Part shown: positions 7,448 through 13,893 of the stretch, one piece after another | How positions within the stretch are numbered: position 1 is the stretch's first letter | Layout: the number at the start of each line of letters is the position of its first letter | Assembly (NCBI GenBank): GCA_902489075.1 | Contig: CABTYO010000030.1 | Coordinates: 1 to 22,136 of the forward strand | Direction: 5' to 3' | Length of the DNA: 22,136 nt | Source: an uncultured Faecalicatena sp. | Lineage (GTDB): Bacteria > Bacillota > Clostridia > Lachnospirales > Lachnospiraceae | The notes under the pieces: model-generated | Database searches by the model: none | What the model was told of the DNA's origin: nothing | The model's input: the letters and a program-made list of their open reading frames with translations, nothing else | Position numbers and translations under genes: made by a program

Positions 7448-7562
7448 GTTACATAATTCAGCCATACAGGCTTGTTGACTGCACAGCAGCGGAAAGTGCC
7501 AGGGGGCGCTATTTGCGAAGGCTGTGTGAACAGCAGGCATGCATGCATGGCTGAATCGTTAG
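7448..7562 (+). repeat. Extragenic palindromic repeat, copy 1
   Basis: ATTCAGCCAT (7456-7465) pairs with ATGGCTGAAT (7547-7556), flanked by GTTAC at the left (7448-7452) and CGTTAG at the right (7557-7562). The interior has further pairing (CAGGCTTG, GAACAGCAGG, GCATGCATGC). Length and landmarks match the copy at 20178-20295, so the two appear to belong to one repeat family. No coding frame is plausible inside. Confidence 0.7.
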
Positions 7563-7606
7563 AAAGAATAGTTGGAAAGATTGCTTAAAAAGATTTAAAT
7601 TTATTA

Positions 7607-7636
7607 TTGACAAGTATAGGGGTTTTAGTGTATATT
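7607..7636 (+). promoter_or_regulatory. Promoter of tRNA-Thr
   Basis: TTGACA (7607-7612) with an 18-nt spacer to TATATT (7631-7636). The mature tRNA starts 29 nt after the -10 element. Confidence 0.75.
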
Positions 7637-7664
7637 AATACCGTTGCGTAACAAATGCGCACAG

Positions 7665-7737
7665 GCTGTCGTGGCTCAGCCGGTAGAGCGTCGCCTTGGT
7701 AAGGCGGAGGTCGGCGGTTCGATTCCGCTCGACAGCT
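7665..7737 (+). tRNA. tRNA-Thr (anticodon GGT)
   Basis: A 73-nt cloverleaf fits fully. Acceptor GCTGTCG (7665-7671) pairs with CGACAGC (7730-7736), discriminator T. The D stem is GCTC/GAGC. Anticodon stem TCGCC/GGCGG holds loop TTGGTAA with anticodon GGT at 7698-7700. T arm is GGCGG-TTCGATT-CCGCT. The CCA end is not encoded. It decodes ACC and ACU threonine codons. It stands alone, with its own promoter and a terminator right behind. Confidence 0.97.
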
Positions 7738-7747
7738 TTATGTATGA

Positions 7748-7788
7748 AAAGGCTTCTCGGGAATGAAAATTCCGGGAAGCCTTTTTTT
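7748..7788 (+). terminator. Intrinsic terminator of tRNA-Thr
   Basis: AAAGGCTTC pairs with GAAGCCTTT, and GGAAT with ATTCC further in, around a small internal asymmetry. A run of seven T follows (7782-7788). Confidence 0.92.
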
Positions 7789-7828
7789 GAAATTATTTGA
7801 AAGGAAATTAGTTGGAATAAAATTGTCC

Positions 7829-7856
7829 TTTACATTCGAGAAAATCATGCTATAAT
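7829..7856 (+). promoter_or_regulatory. Promoter of the antisense (antitoxin) RNA
   Basis: TTTACA (7829-7834), 16-nt spacer, TATAAT (7851-7856) with an extended TGC in front (7848-7850). This is stronger by consensus than the toxin promoter opposite, as expected for a labile antisense antitoxin. Confidence 0.8.
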
Positions 7857-7862
7857 AAAAGC

Positions 7863-7955
7863 AGAAATGGAGTAACTGCCCACAAAGTGGTTAACCTCCC
7901 AGGTGTTATGAGCCTACCTAGACGGCCAAGTACAGGGTAGGCTTATTTTTATTTT
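7863..7955 (+). ncRNA. Antisense RNA antitoxin of a type I toxin-antitoxin pair
   Basis: A plus-strand transcript of about 90 nt is inferred from an extended -10 promoter ending at 7856 and a terminator hairpin AGCCTACC (7911-7918) / GGTAGGCT (7936-7943) followed by TATTTTTATTTT. No reading frame is credible. It is antisense to the region just after the toxin stop codon and overlaps the last codons of the toxin gene, the usual tail-to-tail arrangement of txpA/RatA-like pairs. Internal hairpins CCAC-AAA-GTGG (7880-7890) and ACCT-CCC-AGGT (7894-7904) are visible. Its AACCTCCC segment (7893-7900) is complementary to the toxin ribosome binding site. Transcript ends are predictions. Confidence 0.72.
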
Positions 7956-8044
7956 CGCTTGTTATTCCTATCTATATAGGCAAGCAGTGCAATGAGAAAA
8001 GAACCGCCTAAAAATAGAAGGCTGAGAACTTCATATGTATCCAT
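7949..8044 (-). CDS. Putative holin-like toxin (Hol_Tox family), type I toxin-antitoxin
   Basis: A 31-residue peptide: MDTYEVLSLL start, a single hydrophobic helix of about residues 6-24 (LSLLFLGGSFLIALLAYI), then a charged DRNNKRK tail. This is the exact layout of the Hol_Tox small membrane toxins of Firmicutes (relatives of TxpA and BsrG), which damage the membrane or envelope when overproduced. The ribosome binding site is very strong (GGGGAGGT, minus strand of 8052-8059), 7-8 nt before the ATG. It is predicted to be masked by a leader hairpin, since AACCUCCC (8082-8075) can pair with it. A convergent antisense RNA overlaps the 3' end. The locus lies between tRNA-Thr and dtd. Toxicity is inferred from family resemblance only. 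Confidence 0.85.
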   Translation of the reverse strand: MDTYEVLSLLFLGGSFLIALLAYIDRNNKRK

Positions 8045-8051
8045 ATGCACC

Positions 8052-8082
8052 ACCTCCCCTCTTCTATGAAGTATGGGAGGTT
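8052..8082 (-). promoter_or_regulatory. Leader hairpin sequestering the toxin Shine-Dalgarno
   Basis: In the toxin mRNA AACCUCCC (8082-8075) pairs with GGGGAGGU (8059-8052). An inner stem CUUC-AUA-GAAG (8071-8061) closes the loop. Opening requires another partner for either strand, so the fold is a candidate translational switch. Confidence 0.7.
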
Positions 8083-8113
8083 ACCACCTTGTACACGATT
8101 ATTCCATGAATAG

Positions 8114-8142
8114 ATAATAGCACAGCAAAGATGAAAATACAA
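8114..8142 (-). promoter_or_regulatory. Toxin gene promoter
   Basis: On the minus strand, TTGTAT (8142-8137), 17-nt spacer and TATTAT (8119-8114) with an extended TGC. The predicted start near 8107 gives a leader of about 60 nt. A 9-bp inverted repeat, TACACGATT (8092-8100) and AATCGTGTA (8141-8149), brackets the promoter. Confidence 0.6.
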
Positions 8143-8175
8143 TCGTGTAATACTTGTCATCCGTGTGACTCTACA

Positions 8176-8622
8176 CTACAATTGTTCCGAATCCAGTATA
8201 ATTGTGAAAGGCCCGTCATTCACAAGGCTGACTTTCATATCTGCGCCGAAGCTTCCCGTCTCGACAATCGGCACGATCCCCCTGCATTTTTCGATGATAT
8301 ATTCGTAAAGGGCATTAGCCTTATCCGGTTTGCCTGCCTCGATGAAGCTTGGGCGGTTGCCTTTTTTGCAGTTGGCGTAAAGGGTGAACTGTGAGATCAG
8401 CAGAAGACTCCCATTTACATCGGCAAGTGAAAGATTCGTCTTGCCATCCTGATCTTCGAAGATGCGCAGTCCGGTCATCTTGCGGATCATTTTATCAGCA
8501 GTTTCCTCGTTGTCACTGTCGGAAACACCGATCAGGACCATGAATCCTTTCTGAATTTCTCCAATTACCTTCTGATCAACGGTTACAGAAGCTTCTGTGA
8601 CTCTCTGTATCACAAATTTCAT
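8176..8622 (-). CDS. dtd: D-aminoacyl-tRNA deacylase (D-Tyr-tRNA deacylase)
   Basis: Cytoplasmic proofreading enzyme of 148 residues that cleaves D-amino acids (and mischarged glycine) from tRNA. The family start MKFVIQRVTEASVTV is intact. Both active-site motifs are present: SQFTLYA (77-83) and NDGPFT (135-140), the NxGPxT cross-subunit motif carrying the Gly-cisPro pair. Length equals the family norm. GGAGG lies about 10 nt before the ATG. It is a single gene on the minus strand, reading toward the toxin locus. Its stop is only about 30 nt from the toxin -35 region and no terminator is evident, so read-through into the toxin gene is possible. Confidence 0.96.
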   Translation of the reverse strand: MKFVIQRVTEASVTVDQKVIGEIQKGFMVLIGVSDSDNEETADKMIRKMTGLRIFEDQDGKTNLSLADVNGSLLLISQFTLYANCKKGNRPSFIEAGKPDKANALYEYIIEKCRGIVPIVETGSFGADMKVSLVNDGPFTIILDSEQL

Positions 8623-8677
8623 ATGTCAGATACCTCCGAAAATATATAGTTAGGCATTGATGCCATGCACAAAATGA

Positions 8678-8702
8678 ATAACTGATCAGCCATGCAGGCT
8701 GG
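8678..8702 (+). repeat. Fragment of the extragenic palindromic repeat family
   Basis: TAACTGATCAGCCATGCAGG (8679-8698) and the following CT match the left end of the repeats at 7448 and 20178 (GTTACTGTTCAGCC-GCAGGCT). The right half is absent. CAGCC/GGCTG makes a small hairpin followed by GTTTCGTTTTTT, so it may act as a weak terminator. Confidence 0.4.
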
Positions 8703-8815
8703 TTTCGTTTTTTCATGCAGATTTTATTTTATACTTATGGTAGAATAAAGTCTATAAGGAAATGAAAAAATCTGATCATTTCCGGGGAAAATAGAGGCTG
8801 GGGGAAATATCACAA

Positions 8816-10156
8816 ATGAAAAACTCAACAATCATGACAGAGGGATCAATCTGGAAAAAACTTCTGTTTTTTGCGATTCCTTTGATCTTGGGAAATCTGT
8901 TCCAACAACTGTACAATACGGTGGATTCCATTATTGTGGGGAATTATATCGGAAGTGAGGCACTGGCTGCGGTGGGGGCAGGCGGTTCAGTGGTCAATGT
9001 TCTGATTGGTTTCTGTGTCGGCGCATCAGCGGGAGCGGGAGTCGTAGTTTCTCAGTTCTTTGGCGCGCAGGACAGAGACGGGCTTACAAAGGCTGTACAT
9101 ACGACTGTGGCGCTTTCCCTAGTGGCAGGGATTGTGATGACCTTGATTGGTGTACTGTCGACTCCGATTGTGCTGCGGGCAATGGGGACCCCGGCGGAGG
9201 TCTTTTCACAGGCTGTTGTTTATCTTAAGGTGTACTTTGGCGGGATTGTATTCTCGGTCATCTATAACATGGCAGCAGGGATATTAAATGCGGTAGGAAA
9301 TTCCAGGCGTTCGCTGATATATCTTCTGATTGCGGCATTTTCCAATATTTTTCTGGATCTGCTTTTTGTCGTAGTGCTGAAAATGGGAATTATTGGGGCA
9401 GCACTCGCGACAGATATCAGTCAGCTGCTTTCCTGCATCTTTATTCTTTTATTTTTAACGAGGACAGATGAGATGTATAAGGTAAAGATTCGGGCGATCC
9501 GCTTTTATGATCATTTATTGGGAAGAATCTTAAGAGTGGGGCTGCCGACAGGGATTCAGAGTGTTGTTGTTTCCTTTTCCAATCTGATCGTGCAGTCTAC
9601 GGTGAACAGCTTCGGTGCCGTTGTGATGGCAGGCTTTGCAGCTTATCTGAAGATTGACGGATTCAATCTGCTCCCGGTATTGAGCGTGGGGATGGCGGCA
9701 ACGACCTTTGTGGGACAGAATATTGGTGCAGGCAGGCTGGACCGTGTGAAAAAGTGTATGCTGACTTCCAGTGTGATGGGAATCGGATATACGCTTGTAT
9801 CAGGAGCCATGCTGATGATCTTTGCACCACAAGTGATTGGAGTTTTCACGAATAATGCACAGGTTGTGGAGTGCGGGGCCTATATTATGAAATATTTCTG
9901 CCCATTCTACTGGATGCTTGCGATCATGCAGGTCCTGGCGGGAACGATACGGGGAGCAGGCAGAACGCTGGAGGCGATGTCTGTATTCCTTCTTTCCCTG
10001 TGTCTGTTCCGCATGATCTGGGTCTGGGGCAGCATGTCTGTAAAACACAGCCTGTCGCTGCTGATGCTGGCATATCCGACCTCCTGGCTTGTAGGTTCGG
10101 TTCTGATGCTGCTCTACGTCTGGAAAGGAAAATGGATGCCAAAGGGAGAACTCTGA
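8816..10156 (+). CDS. MATE family efflux transporter
   Basis: Multidrug and toxin extrusion antiporter, 446 residues in the cytoplasmic membrane, exporting organic cations or drugs against a sodium or proton gradient. The N-terminal signature of the DinF/NorM-like bacterial branch is clear: PLILGNLFQQLYNTVDSIIVGNYIGSEALAAVG. The matching motif in the second half is LPTGIQSVVVSFSNLIVQSTVNSFG, followed by GFAAYLKIDG and GMAATTFVGQNIGAG. About twelve hydrophobic segments can be counted, in two six-helix halves. Substrate cannot be predicted. The ribosome binding site is weak (GGGGGAAA about 10 nt upstream). TAGAAT (8741-8746) preceded by TGG is a possible extended -10. It stands alone and its stop codon lies inside its own terminator hairpin. 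Confidence 0.95.
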   Translation: MKNSTIMTEGSIWKKLLFFAIPLILGNLFQQLYNTVDSIIVGNYIGSEALAAVGAGGSVVNVLIGFCVGASAGAGVVVSQFFGAQDRDGLTKAVHTTVALSLVAGIVMTLIGVLSTPIVLRAMGTPAEVFSQAVVYLKVYFGGIVFSVIYNMAAGILNAVGNSRRSLIYLLIAAFSNIFLDLLFVVVLKMGIIGAALATDISQLLSCIFILLFLTRTDEMYKVKIRAIRFYDHLLGRILRVGLPTGIQSVVVSFSNLIVQSTVNSFGAVVMAGFAAYLKIDGFNLLPVLSVGMAATTFVGQNIGAGRLDRVKKCMLTSSVMGIGYTLVSGAMLMIFAPQVIGVFTNNAQVVECGAYIMKYFCPFYWMLAIMQVLAGTIRGAGRTLEAMSVFLLSLCLFRMIWVWGSMSVKHSLSLLMLAYPTSWLVGSVLMLLYVWKGKWMPKGEL

Positions 10157-10175
10157 GCAATTGAGTTCTCCTTTT
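10145..10175 (+). terminator. Terminator overlapping the MATE stop codon
   Basis: GGAGAACTC (10145-10153) pairs with GAGTTCTCC (10163-10171), followed by TTTTC. The TGA stop (10154-10156) begins the loop, so the left stem arm is coding. Confidence 0.85.
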
Positions 10176-10212
10176 CGTTCTCCGCTAAAGAGCGTAACTA
10201 ACTGGTGATTTC

Positions 10213-10737
10213 CTATGGCGCCGCAAACAGTGCGATATCCGGCGGATAGTAGGTGAAGATCAGAAAGCATGCACCAAGCACCAGGACGCCTATAAAGTAT
10301 AGAAATGTCCCTCTTTTCTTCCCGGGTGCCAGAAGCATCCGGCAGCGTACGCAGAAGCCGGCGGCCGCGCTTATCAGAAAAGTGAGGATATCAAGGACAA
10401 GATTGTGGGTCCCGATGATCCCTGTGTAGGTATAGAAAATGACAGGAATCAAGAGCGTCCCGGTTATGACTGCAGCCAGGTCTGCGCGGAGCAGGTGGGA
10501 GCAGGATCTGTATAGAAATGCGAACTCTGCCGCGAAGAAGACCAGCATCGGGAAGTAGCAGAGTTTCATGTGTTCCCAGGTAGATTCGCTGACCGGGGTG
10601 AAGAGTCCGACAAGAAATTGTTTCCCGGACCATTCATATACAAAGTGGAGCAGACTGCCGGCTGCACCGACGAAAATGATTCCAATCAGGGAACTGATAC
10701 ATAATTTTTTATGTTTTCGGAAGAAACGTTTTATCAT
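10213..10737 (-). CDS. DUF6512-like integral membrane protein
   Basis: A 174-residue polytopic membrane protein with about five hydrophobic segments. The landmarks FTPVSESTWEHMKLCYFPML after the first helix and TYTGIIGTHNLVLDILTFLI in the middle are those of the DUF6512 family of Clostridia. Function is unknown. GGAGG lies 5 nt upstream of ATG 10737, so this start is preferred over the longer frame opening at 10800. TATAAT on the minus strand (10771-10766) is a plausible -10 without a convincing -35. It is a single gene, divergent from the small hypothetical gene at 11001 and convergent with the MATE gene. The family name is from memory of the motif and was not checked by search. Confidence 0.75.
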   Translation of the reverse strand: MIKRFFRKHKKLCISSLIGIIFVGAAGSLLHFVYEWSGKQFLVGLFTPVSESTWEHMKLCYFPMLVFFAAEFAFLYRSCSHLLRADLAAVITGTLLIPVIFYTYTGIIGTHNLVLDILTFLISAAAGFCVRCRMLLAPGKKRGTFLYFIGVLVLGACFLIFTYYPPDIALFAAP

Positions 10738-10920
10738 AACAGCCTCCATAAAGGTTATTTTTGGGATTATAAAAAGGTGTTTCCTAAGTAGTATAGACAA
10801 ATATTCTAATCATAAACATATAACTATATCTGTATACTTTTGTAAAGATACAGTAATTGAAAAACAAAAGAAACAACATGCTACATTTTGTCGAATTATA
10901 AAGAAAAAAGTCAAAAAATG

Positions 10921-10949
10921 ATGAGACTATTATGAGACTATGGTATAAT
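10921..10949 (+). promoter_or_regulatory. Promoter region of the 112-residue protein gene, with direct repeat
   Basis: TATAAT (10944-10949) with extended TGG (10941-10943). Upstream, ATGAGACTAT occurs twice (10921-10930 and 10932-10941) at an 11-nt period, about one helical turn, where the -35 box would be. No good -35 hexamer is seen, so an activator site is possible. Confidence 0.55.
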
Positions 10950-11000
10950 GAATAAAAATTCAGGTGTTTTACGTATACAGGCTGGTATAGGAGGTGGGGT

Positions 11001-11339
11001 ATGGACAATAGCCTGAAACGGGAAGAACTTGAACCATTGAGGAATCTTTTGGAGGAATTTTTGGATTTTGTAAAAGGTCTTCATATCGAGGAAATCCCCT
11101 ATTTTTCCAGATTTATAGAAAATATGAACAATAATCTGGAAATATGCCGTCTAGTTCAATATGAAGGCTGGGAACAGATGAATCAGCTTTTAAAAAGAGA
11201 CTGGCTGGCGGCAAATCAGACATTGATCGGAATCCCGGATTTTCGTATAGGAGGGGAGGATCAGGAGGAAAAAGACGCGTTGAACTGCCGATTTTTCGAG
11301 CTTGTCACAGGGATAGAAAGTTATCTGTGGAAGTTATAG
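11001..11339 (+). CDS. Hypothetical protein, 112 residues
   Basis: I do not recognise this protein. It is soluble, with no signal peptide or membrane segment, acidic and Leu/Glu-rich. The first half (LEPLRNLLEEFLDFVKGLHI, then EIPYFSRFIENMNNNLEICR) looks fully helical. The second half has aromatic positions (EGWEQMNQLLKRDWLAANQT, FRIGGEDQEEKDALNCRFFE) and ends LVTGIESYLWKL. AGGAGG sits 7 nt before the ATG and an extended -10 TATAAT lies about 50 nt upstream, so expression is credible. It stands alone between a divergent DUF6512-like gene and a long noncoding stretch. No function is proposed. Confidence 0.75.
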   Translation: MDNSLKREELEPLRNLLEEFLDFVKGLHIEEIPYFSRFIENMNNNLEICRLVQYEGWEQMNQLLKRDWLAANQTLIGIPDFRIGGEDQEEKDALNCRFFELVTGIESYLWKL

Positions 11340-11701
11340 GAACAGGCTGCATCAAAGTGAATATCGTTATGCATGCCTCAAGGGCAGAACCTAAAGCCAG
11401 GCAGCAGAACAGGGAATGTATGATATAAGGAGGGTATTAAGTTAATCAAAAAGATAAAGTAAGTGTGGGACAGCCACTATAGAAGCCATCTGCAGATATC
11501 AGATCCTGTACGAGAGCAGGATTTGAACGCAATGGTGTTGTGTGAGAGCGTATCAGGGACCATCTGTTGATTCTTTTTCAGAAGAAAGAGGACGGCAGAG
11601 GTCCTTTTTAGATATGGGGAACTTTTTTGCTGCAGCAAGGCAGCTGGATTGAATTGGGAAATACAAAAATTTAGAAATGCTGTAAAATAAAAATAATGAA
11701 G
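11340..11701. other. Gene-poor stretch before the ECF sigma operon
   Basis: No convincing gene is present. Visible items: a strong but unused AAGGAGGG ribosome-binding-like site (11427-11434) with no start codon at the right distance; a small hairpin ATCCTG (11503-11508)/CAGGAT (11517-11522); a terminator-like hairpin (11589-11609); and the palindrome TTGCTGCAGCAA (11627-11638). Short open stretches of 25-35 codons in several frames suggest either a decayed gene or a long 3' untranslated or small RNA region. Confidence 0.5.
11589..11609 (+). terminator. Terminator-like hairpin in the gap
   Basis: AGGAC (11589-11593) pairs with GTCCT (11601-11605), then TTTT. It could end a transcript from the 112-residue gene or from an unannotated small RNA. 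Confidence 0.55.
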
Positions 11702-11730
11702 TGAAACTATTTATAATACAAGCACGTCTA
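11702..11730 (+). promoter_or_regulatory. ECF-sigma-type promoter of the sigma/anti-sigma operon
   Basis: TGAAAC (11702-11707), 17-nt spacer and CGTCTA (11725-11730) match the consensus of SigM/SigW-like ECF promoters (TGAAAC-N16/17-CGTC). It lies about 100 nt before the ECF sigma gene, so autoactivation is inferred. A sigma-A-like TATAAT (11712-11717) lies within the spacer but has no good -35. Confidence 0.8.
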
Positions 11731-11828
11731 ATGAGTATAAGTTGATATCCAGCAGGCATGACAGCCGGTGGATGCGGCTGCCTATCAGCTTAGACCGGCA
11801 TGAAAAAAGGGGAAAAGGAGGGATTCGT

Positions 11829-12344
11829 TTGAAATATCTTGTCAAAAGGGCACAAAAGCGTGATGACCAGGCTTTTGTAGAGCTTATGGAAATCGAAAAG
11901 CAGGATATGTATAAGGTGGCAAGAAGTTATCTGCGCTCTCCCGAAGATATTGCGGATGCCATACAGGAAACAATTGTTACATGTTATGAGAAGATCGACG
12001 GGTTAAAGGAGCCAAAATATTTTAAGACATGGCTTGTGCGCATACTGATCAATAAGTGCAAAGACATTCTTCGTATGGAAAAAAAGGAAGCTTTGCAGGA
12101 GGCATTTCCTGAAAAGGGGGATGAGTGTATGGCATACCAGAATTGTGAATTTGAAGAACTTATGAATCAGCTGGATGAAAAGTACCGGATCATCTTACTT
12201 TTGTATTATTCGGAAGGATTTAAGATCAGGGAGATCGCGCAGATACTGGAGCTGGAAGAGAATACAGTAAAAACGAGGCTTGTCAGGGGCAGGAAGCAGT
12301 TTGAGAAAGCATACAGTCTGGAACCTGCGATTTCAAGGAGGTAA
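11829..12344 (+). CDS. ECF-type RNA polymerase sigma factor
   Basis: Extracytoplasmic function sigma factor of about 171 residues with only regions 2 and 4. Region 2 is RAQKRDDQAFVELMEIEKQD to DIADAIQETIVTCYEKIDGL, then FKTWLVRILINKCKDILR. Region 4 has the helix-turn-helix YYSEGFKIREIAQILELEEN followed by TVKTRLVRGRKQ. The start is TTG 11829, because AAGGAGGG (11815-11822) lies 6 nt ahead. The frame is open upstream to 11742 but has no other ribosome binding site, and that upstream part is non-sigma-like in composition. The stop overlaps the next gene region by its SD (AAGGAGG, then TAATG), so it is translationally coupled to a membrane anti-sigma protein. An ECF promoter upstream predicts positive feedback once the anti-sigma factor lets go. 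The inducing signal is unknown. Confidence 0.93.
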   Translation: MKYLVKRAQKRDDQAFVELMEIEKQDMYKVARSYLRSPEDIADAIQETIVTCYEKIDGLKEPKYFKTWLVRILINKCKDILRMEKKEALQEAFPEKGDECMAYQNCEFEELMNQLDEKYRIILLLYYSEGFKIREIAQILELEENTVKTRLVRGRKQFEKAYSLEPAISRR

Positions 12345-12349
12345 TGAGT

Positions 12350-13837
12350 GTGAAAAAAGAGTATTCCAGAAAAGAAATAGAAAGAATTCTGAAAAGCGAA
12401 GCCAAGATTCCAAAGGCTGTGGATCAGGGGATGGAGCGGGCTTACCGTGAGATCGGAATTGAAGAAGAGGAACGGAACATGAAGTATACGAAGAAGCACC
12501 GCGCATGGGTTGCGGTTGCGGTCGCTGCGACCATGGTGATGGGAATGTCAGTGGTTGTGGTTGCAGCTAACAAGTTTTTGAATGCGAATCTGGTAGATAA
12601 GCCGCATGACAAAGTCGGGTATCAGTTCGAGGTGGATGAGACGAAAGAAGCGCATGCGATCAAGGTGGAGACAACTTATATGCCGGAAGGGTATGCGCTG
12701 GCAAATGAGAATGATCCAGAAAGCGGGAAGTGGAAGAATGACAGTACAGGAGGCCACATCAGCGTGATTCCCTACAATGCAGCTGATTTAGATCGGCTTG
12801 AACGACTTGGACAGGGGCTTTCAAAAGATTTTTCAACAGACGAACATCTTAAGGATATGGAAATCAGCGGGATGAAGACGGATGTTTTTGTCAGCGATAA
12901 TTTTTATACGGACAGTGAGAATGCTGAGAAAGATCTGTATCTGTTTAATGAGGAGAATGGGTATATGGTCCACATATGGAGTGAGAGTACCCTTGATCCA
13001 GAAGAACTGATCAAGATTGCAGAAGGTCTGAAAGTGACTGTGTTGGATACGGTCGTTCCATATGACACAGAGGAAGAAATAGCGGCTCAAAAGGAATCAA
13101 ACGAGTCTAGTCAGAAAGCGGAGAAAGAAATAAACCAGGCTGGAGTTCCGAAAGAGTCAATTTATAAAATGGGTCAGGAAATTGAGAATCCACTGGAGAG
13201 CATGAAGGAGTATAGAGGGGATATTGGATATACGGTGGAAGATATCCAGATCAAAGATGCCATCTCTCTGGATGAATATCCGGCAGAATACTTTGTTGAT
13301 TATGAGAATAAAATTGCACCGTGGCTGAATTCTGATGGAACTTTAAAAGCGCATGACAGATACTGGTATCCCGGCATGGGGATGACTGTCGATGAAGGAA
13401 CACTGCAGACAGGGATCGCATCGAAATTTGTTGTGGTGAAGATGAAGGCTGTTAATCATGGAGATGCGGTGATTAGTGAAGATGGGGGAGGGGTGCCCAT
13501 AGCACCGGACCTGACAACTCTGGAACCGCGGGAGGATGGAAATTATTCTTATTCGTCTTCCTACTTCTATCCTGCAAATGAGAACTATAATTTACAATGG
13601 GGGAGTGTTAACGGAAGTAACTTCCCGGTATATTTTGATAAAATGTATTACACAGAGGGAATTGCACATCTGAAAACGGCGTTGTTCAGACCTCTTGATG
13701 CAGGTGAGGAACTGGAGTATACACTTATTTATATTATGGATGAGGATCGCCTGGATCAGTCATATCTACAATTTTTCTCAGAGATAGGTTCAGCGTATGA
13801 AAAAGTAATCAGCCCTTATGTCAAAATCAGTGAGTAA
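12350..13837 (+). CDS. Membrane-anchored anti-sigma factor with large extracellular domain (DUF4367-like)
   Basis: Predicted partner and inhibitor of the ECF sigma factor just upstream, 495 residues from GTG 12350. A cytoplasmic part of about 50 residues (KEIERILKSEAKIPKAVDQG, then MERAYREI) would bind the sigma factor. One membrane helix follows, about residues 53-73 (WVAVAVAATMVMGMSVVVVA), then about 420 extracellular residues. The first outer domain contains TTYMPEGYAL, a DUF4367-like hallmark. A charged linker (TEEEIAAQKESNESSQKAEK) leads to a second domain of about 220 residues rich in Tyr and Asp that I do not recognise. AAGGAGG (12335-12341) is 8 nt from GTG 12350 and only 2 nt from ATG 12344, so GTG is favoured. 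The coupled sigma-antisigma order is standard. The outer domain presumably senses an envelope cue. No obvious protease-site motif was identified. Confidence 0.82.
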   Translation: MKKEYSRKEIERILKSEAKIPKAVDQGMERAYREIGIEEEERNMKYTKKHRAWVAVAVAATMVMGMSVVVVAANKFLNANLVDKPHDKVGYQFEVDETKEAHAIKVETTYMPEGYALANENDPESGKWKNDSTGGHISVIPYNAADLDRLERLGQGLSKDFSTDEHLKDMEISGMKTDVFVSDNFYTDSENAEKDLYLFNEENGYMVHIWSESTLDPEELIKIAEGLKVTVLDTVVPYDTEEEIAAQKESNESSQKAEKEINQAGVPKESIYKMGQEIENPLESMKEYRGDIGYTVEDIQIKDAISLDEYPAEYFVDYENKIAPWLNSDGTLKAHDRYWYPGMGMTVDEGTLQTGIASKFVVVKMKAVNHGDAVISEDGGGVPIAPDLTTLEPREDGNYSYSSSYFYPANENYNLQWGSVNGSNFPVYFDKMYYTEGIAHLKTALFRPLDAGEELEYTLIYIMDEDRLDQSYLQFFSEIGSAYEKVISPYVKISE

Positions 13838-13858
13838 CCCTGATCTTTACAGAAACGG

Positions 13859-13887
13859 TTTACACAAACAGGAAAATTTCATATAAT
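13859..13887 (+). promoter_or_regulatory. Sigma-A promoter of the NUDIX gene
   Basis: TTTACA (13859-13864), 17-nt spacer, perfect TATAAT (13882-13887). The predicted start near 13894 falls on the first base of a stable hairpin. Confidence 0.85.
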
Positions 13888-13893
13888 AGAATT

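Noticed and set aside
11500..11540. tRNA-like GTTCAAATCC sequence on the minus strand, hinting at an attachment-site tRNA remnant
   Set aside because: The flanks do not form a 5-bp T stem and no acceptor or anticodon arm can be built around it.
11742..11828. Longer N-terminus for the ECF sigma factor starting at TTG 11742
   Set aside because: There is no ribosome binding site, the extra residues are not sigma-like, and AAGGAGGG is placed perfectly for TTG 11829.
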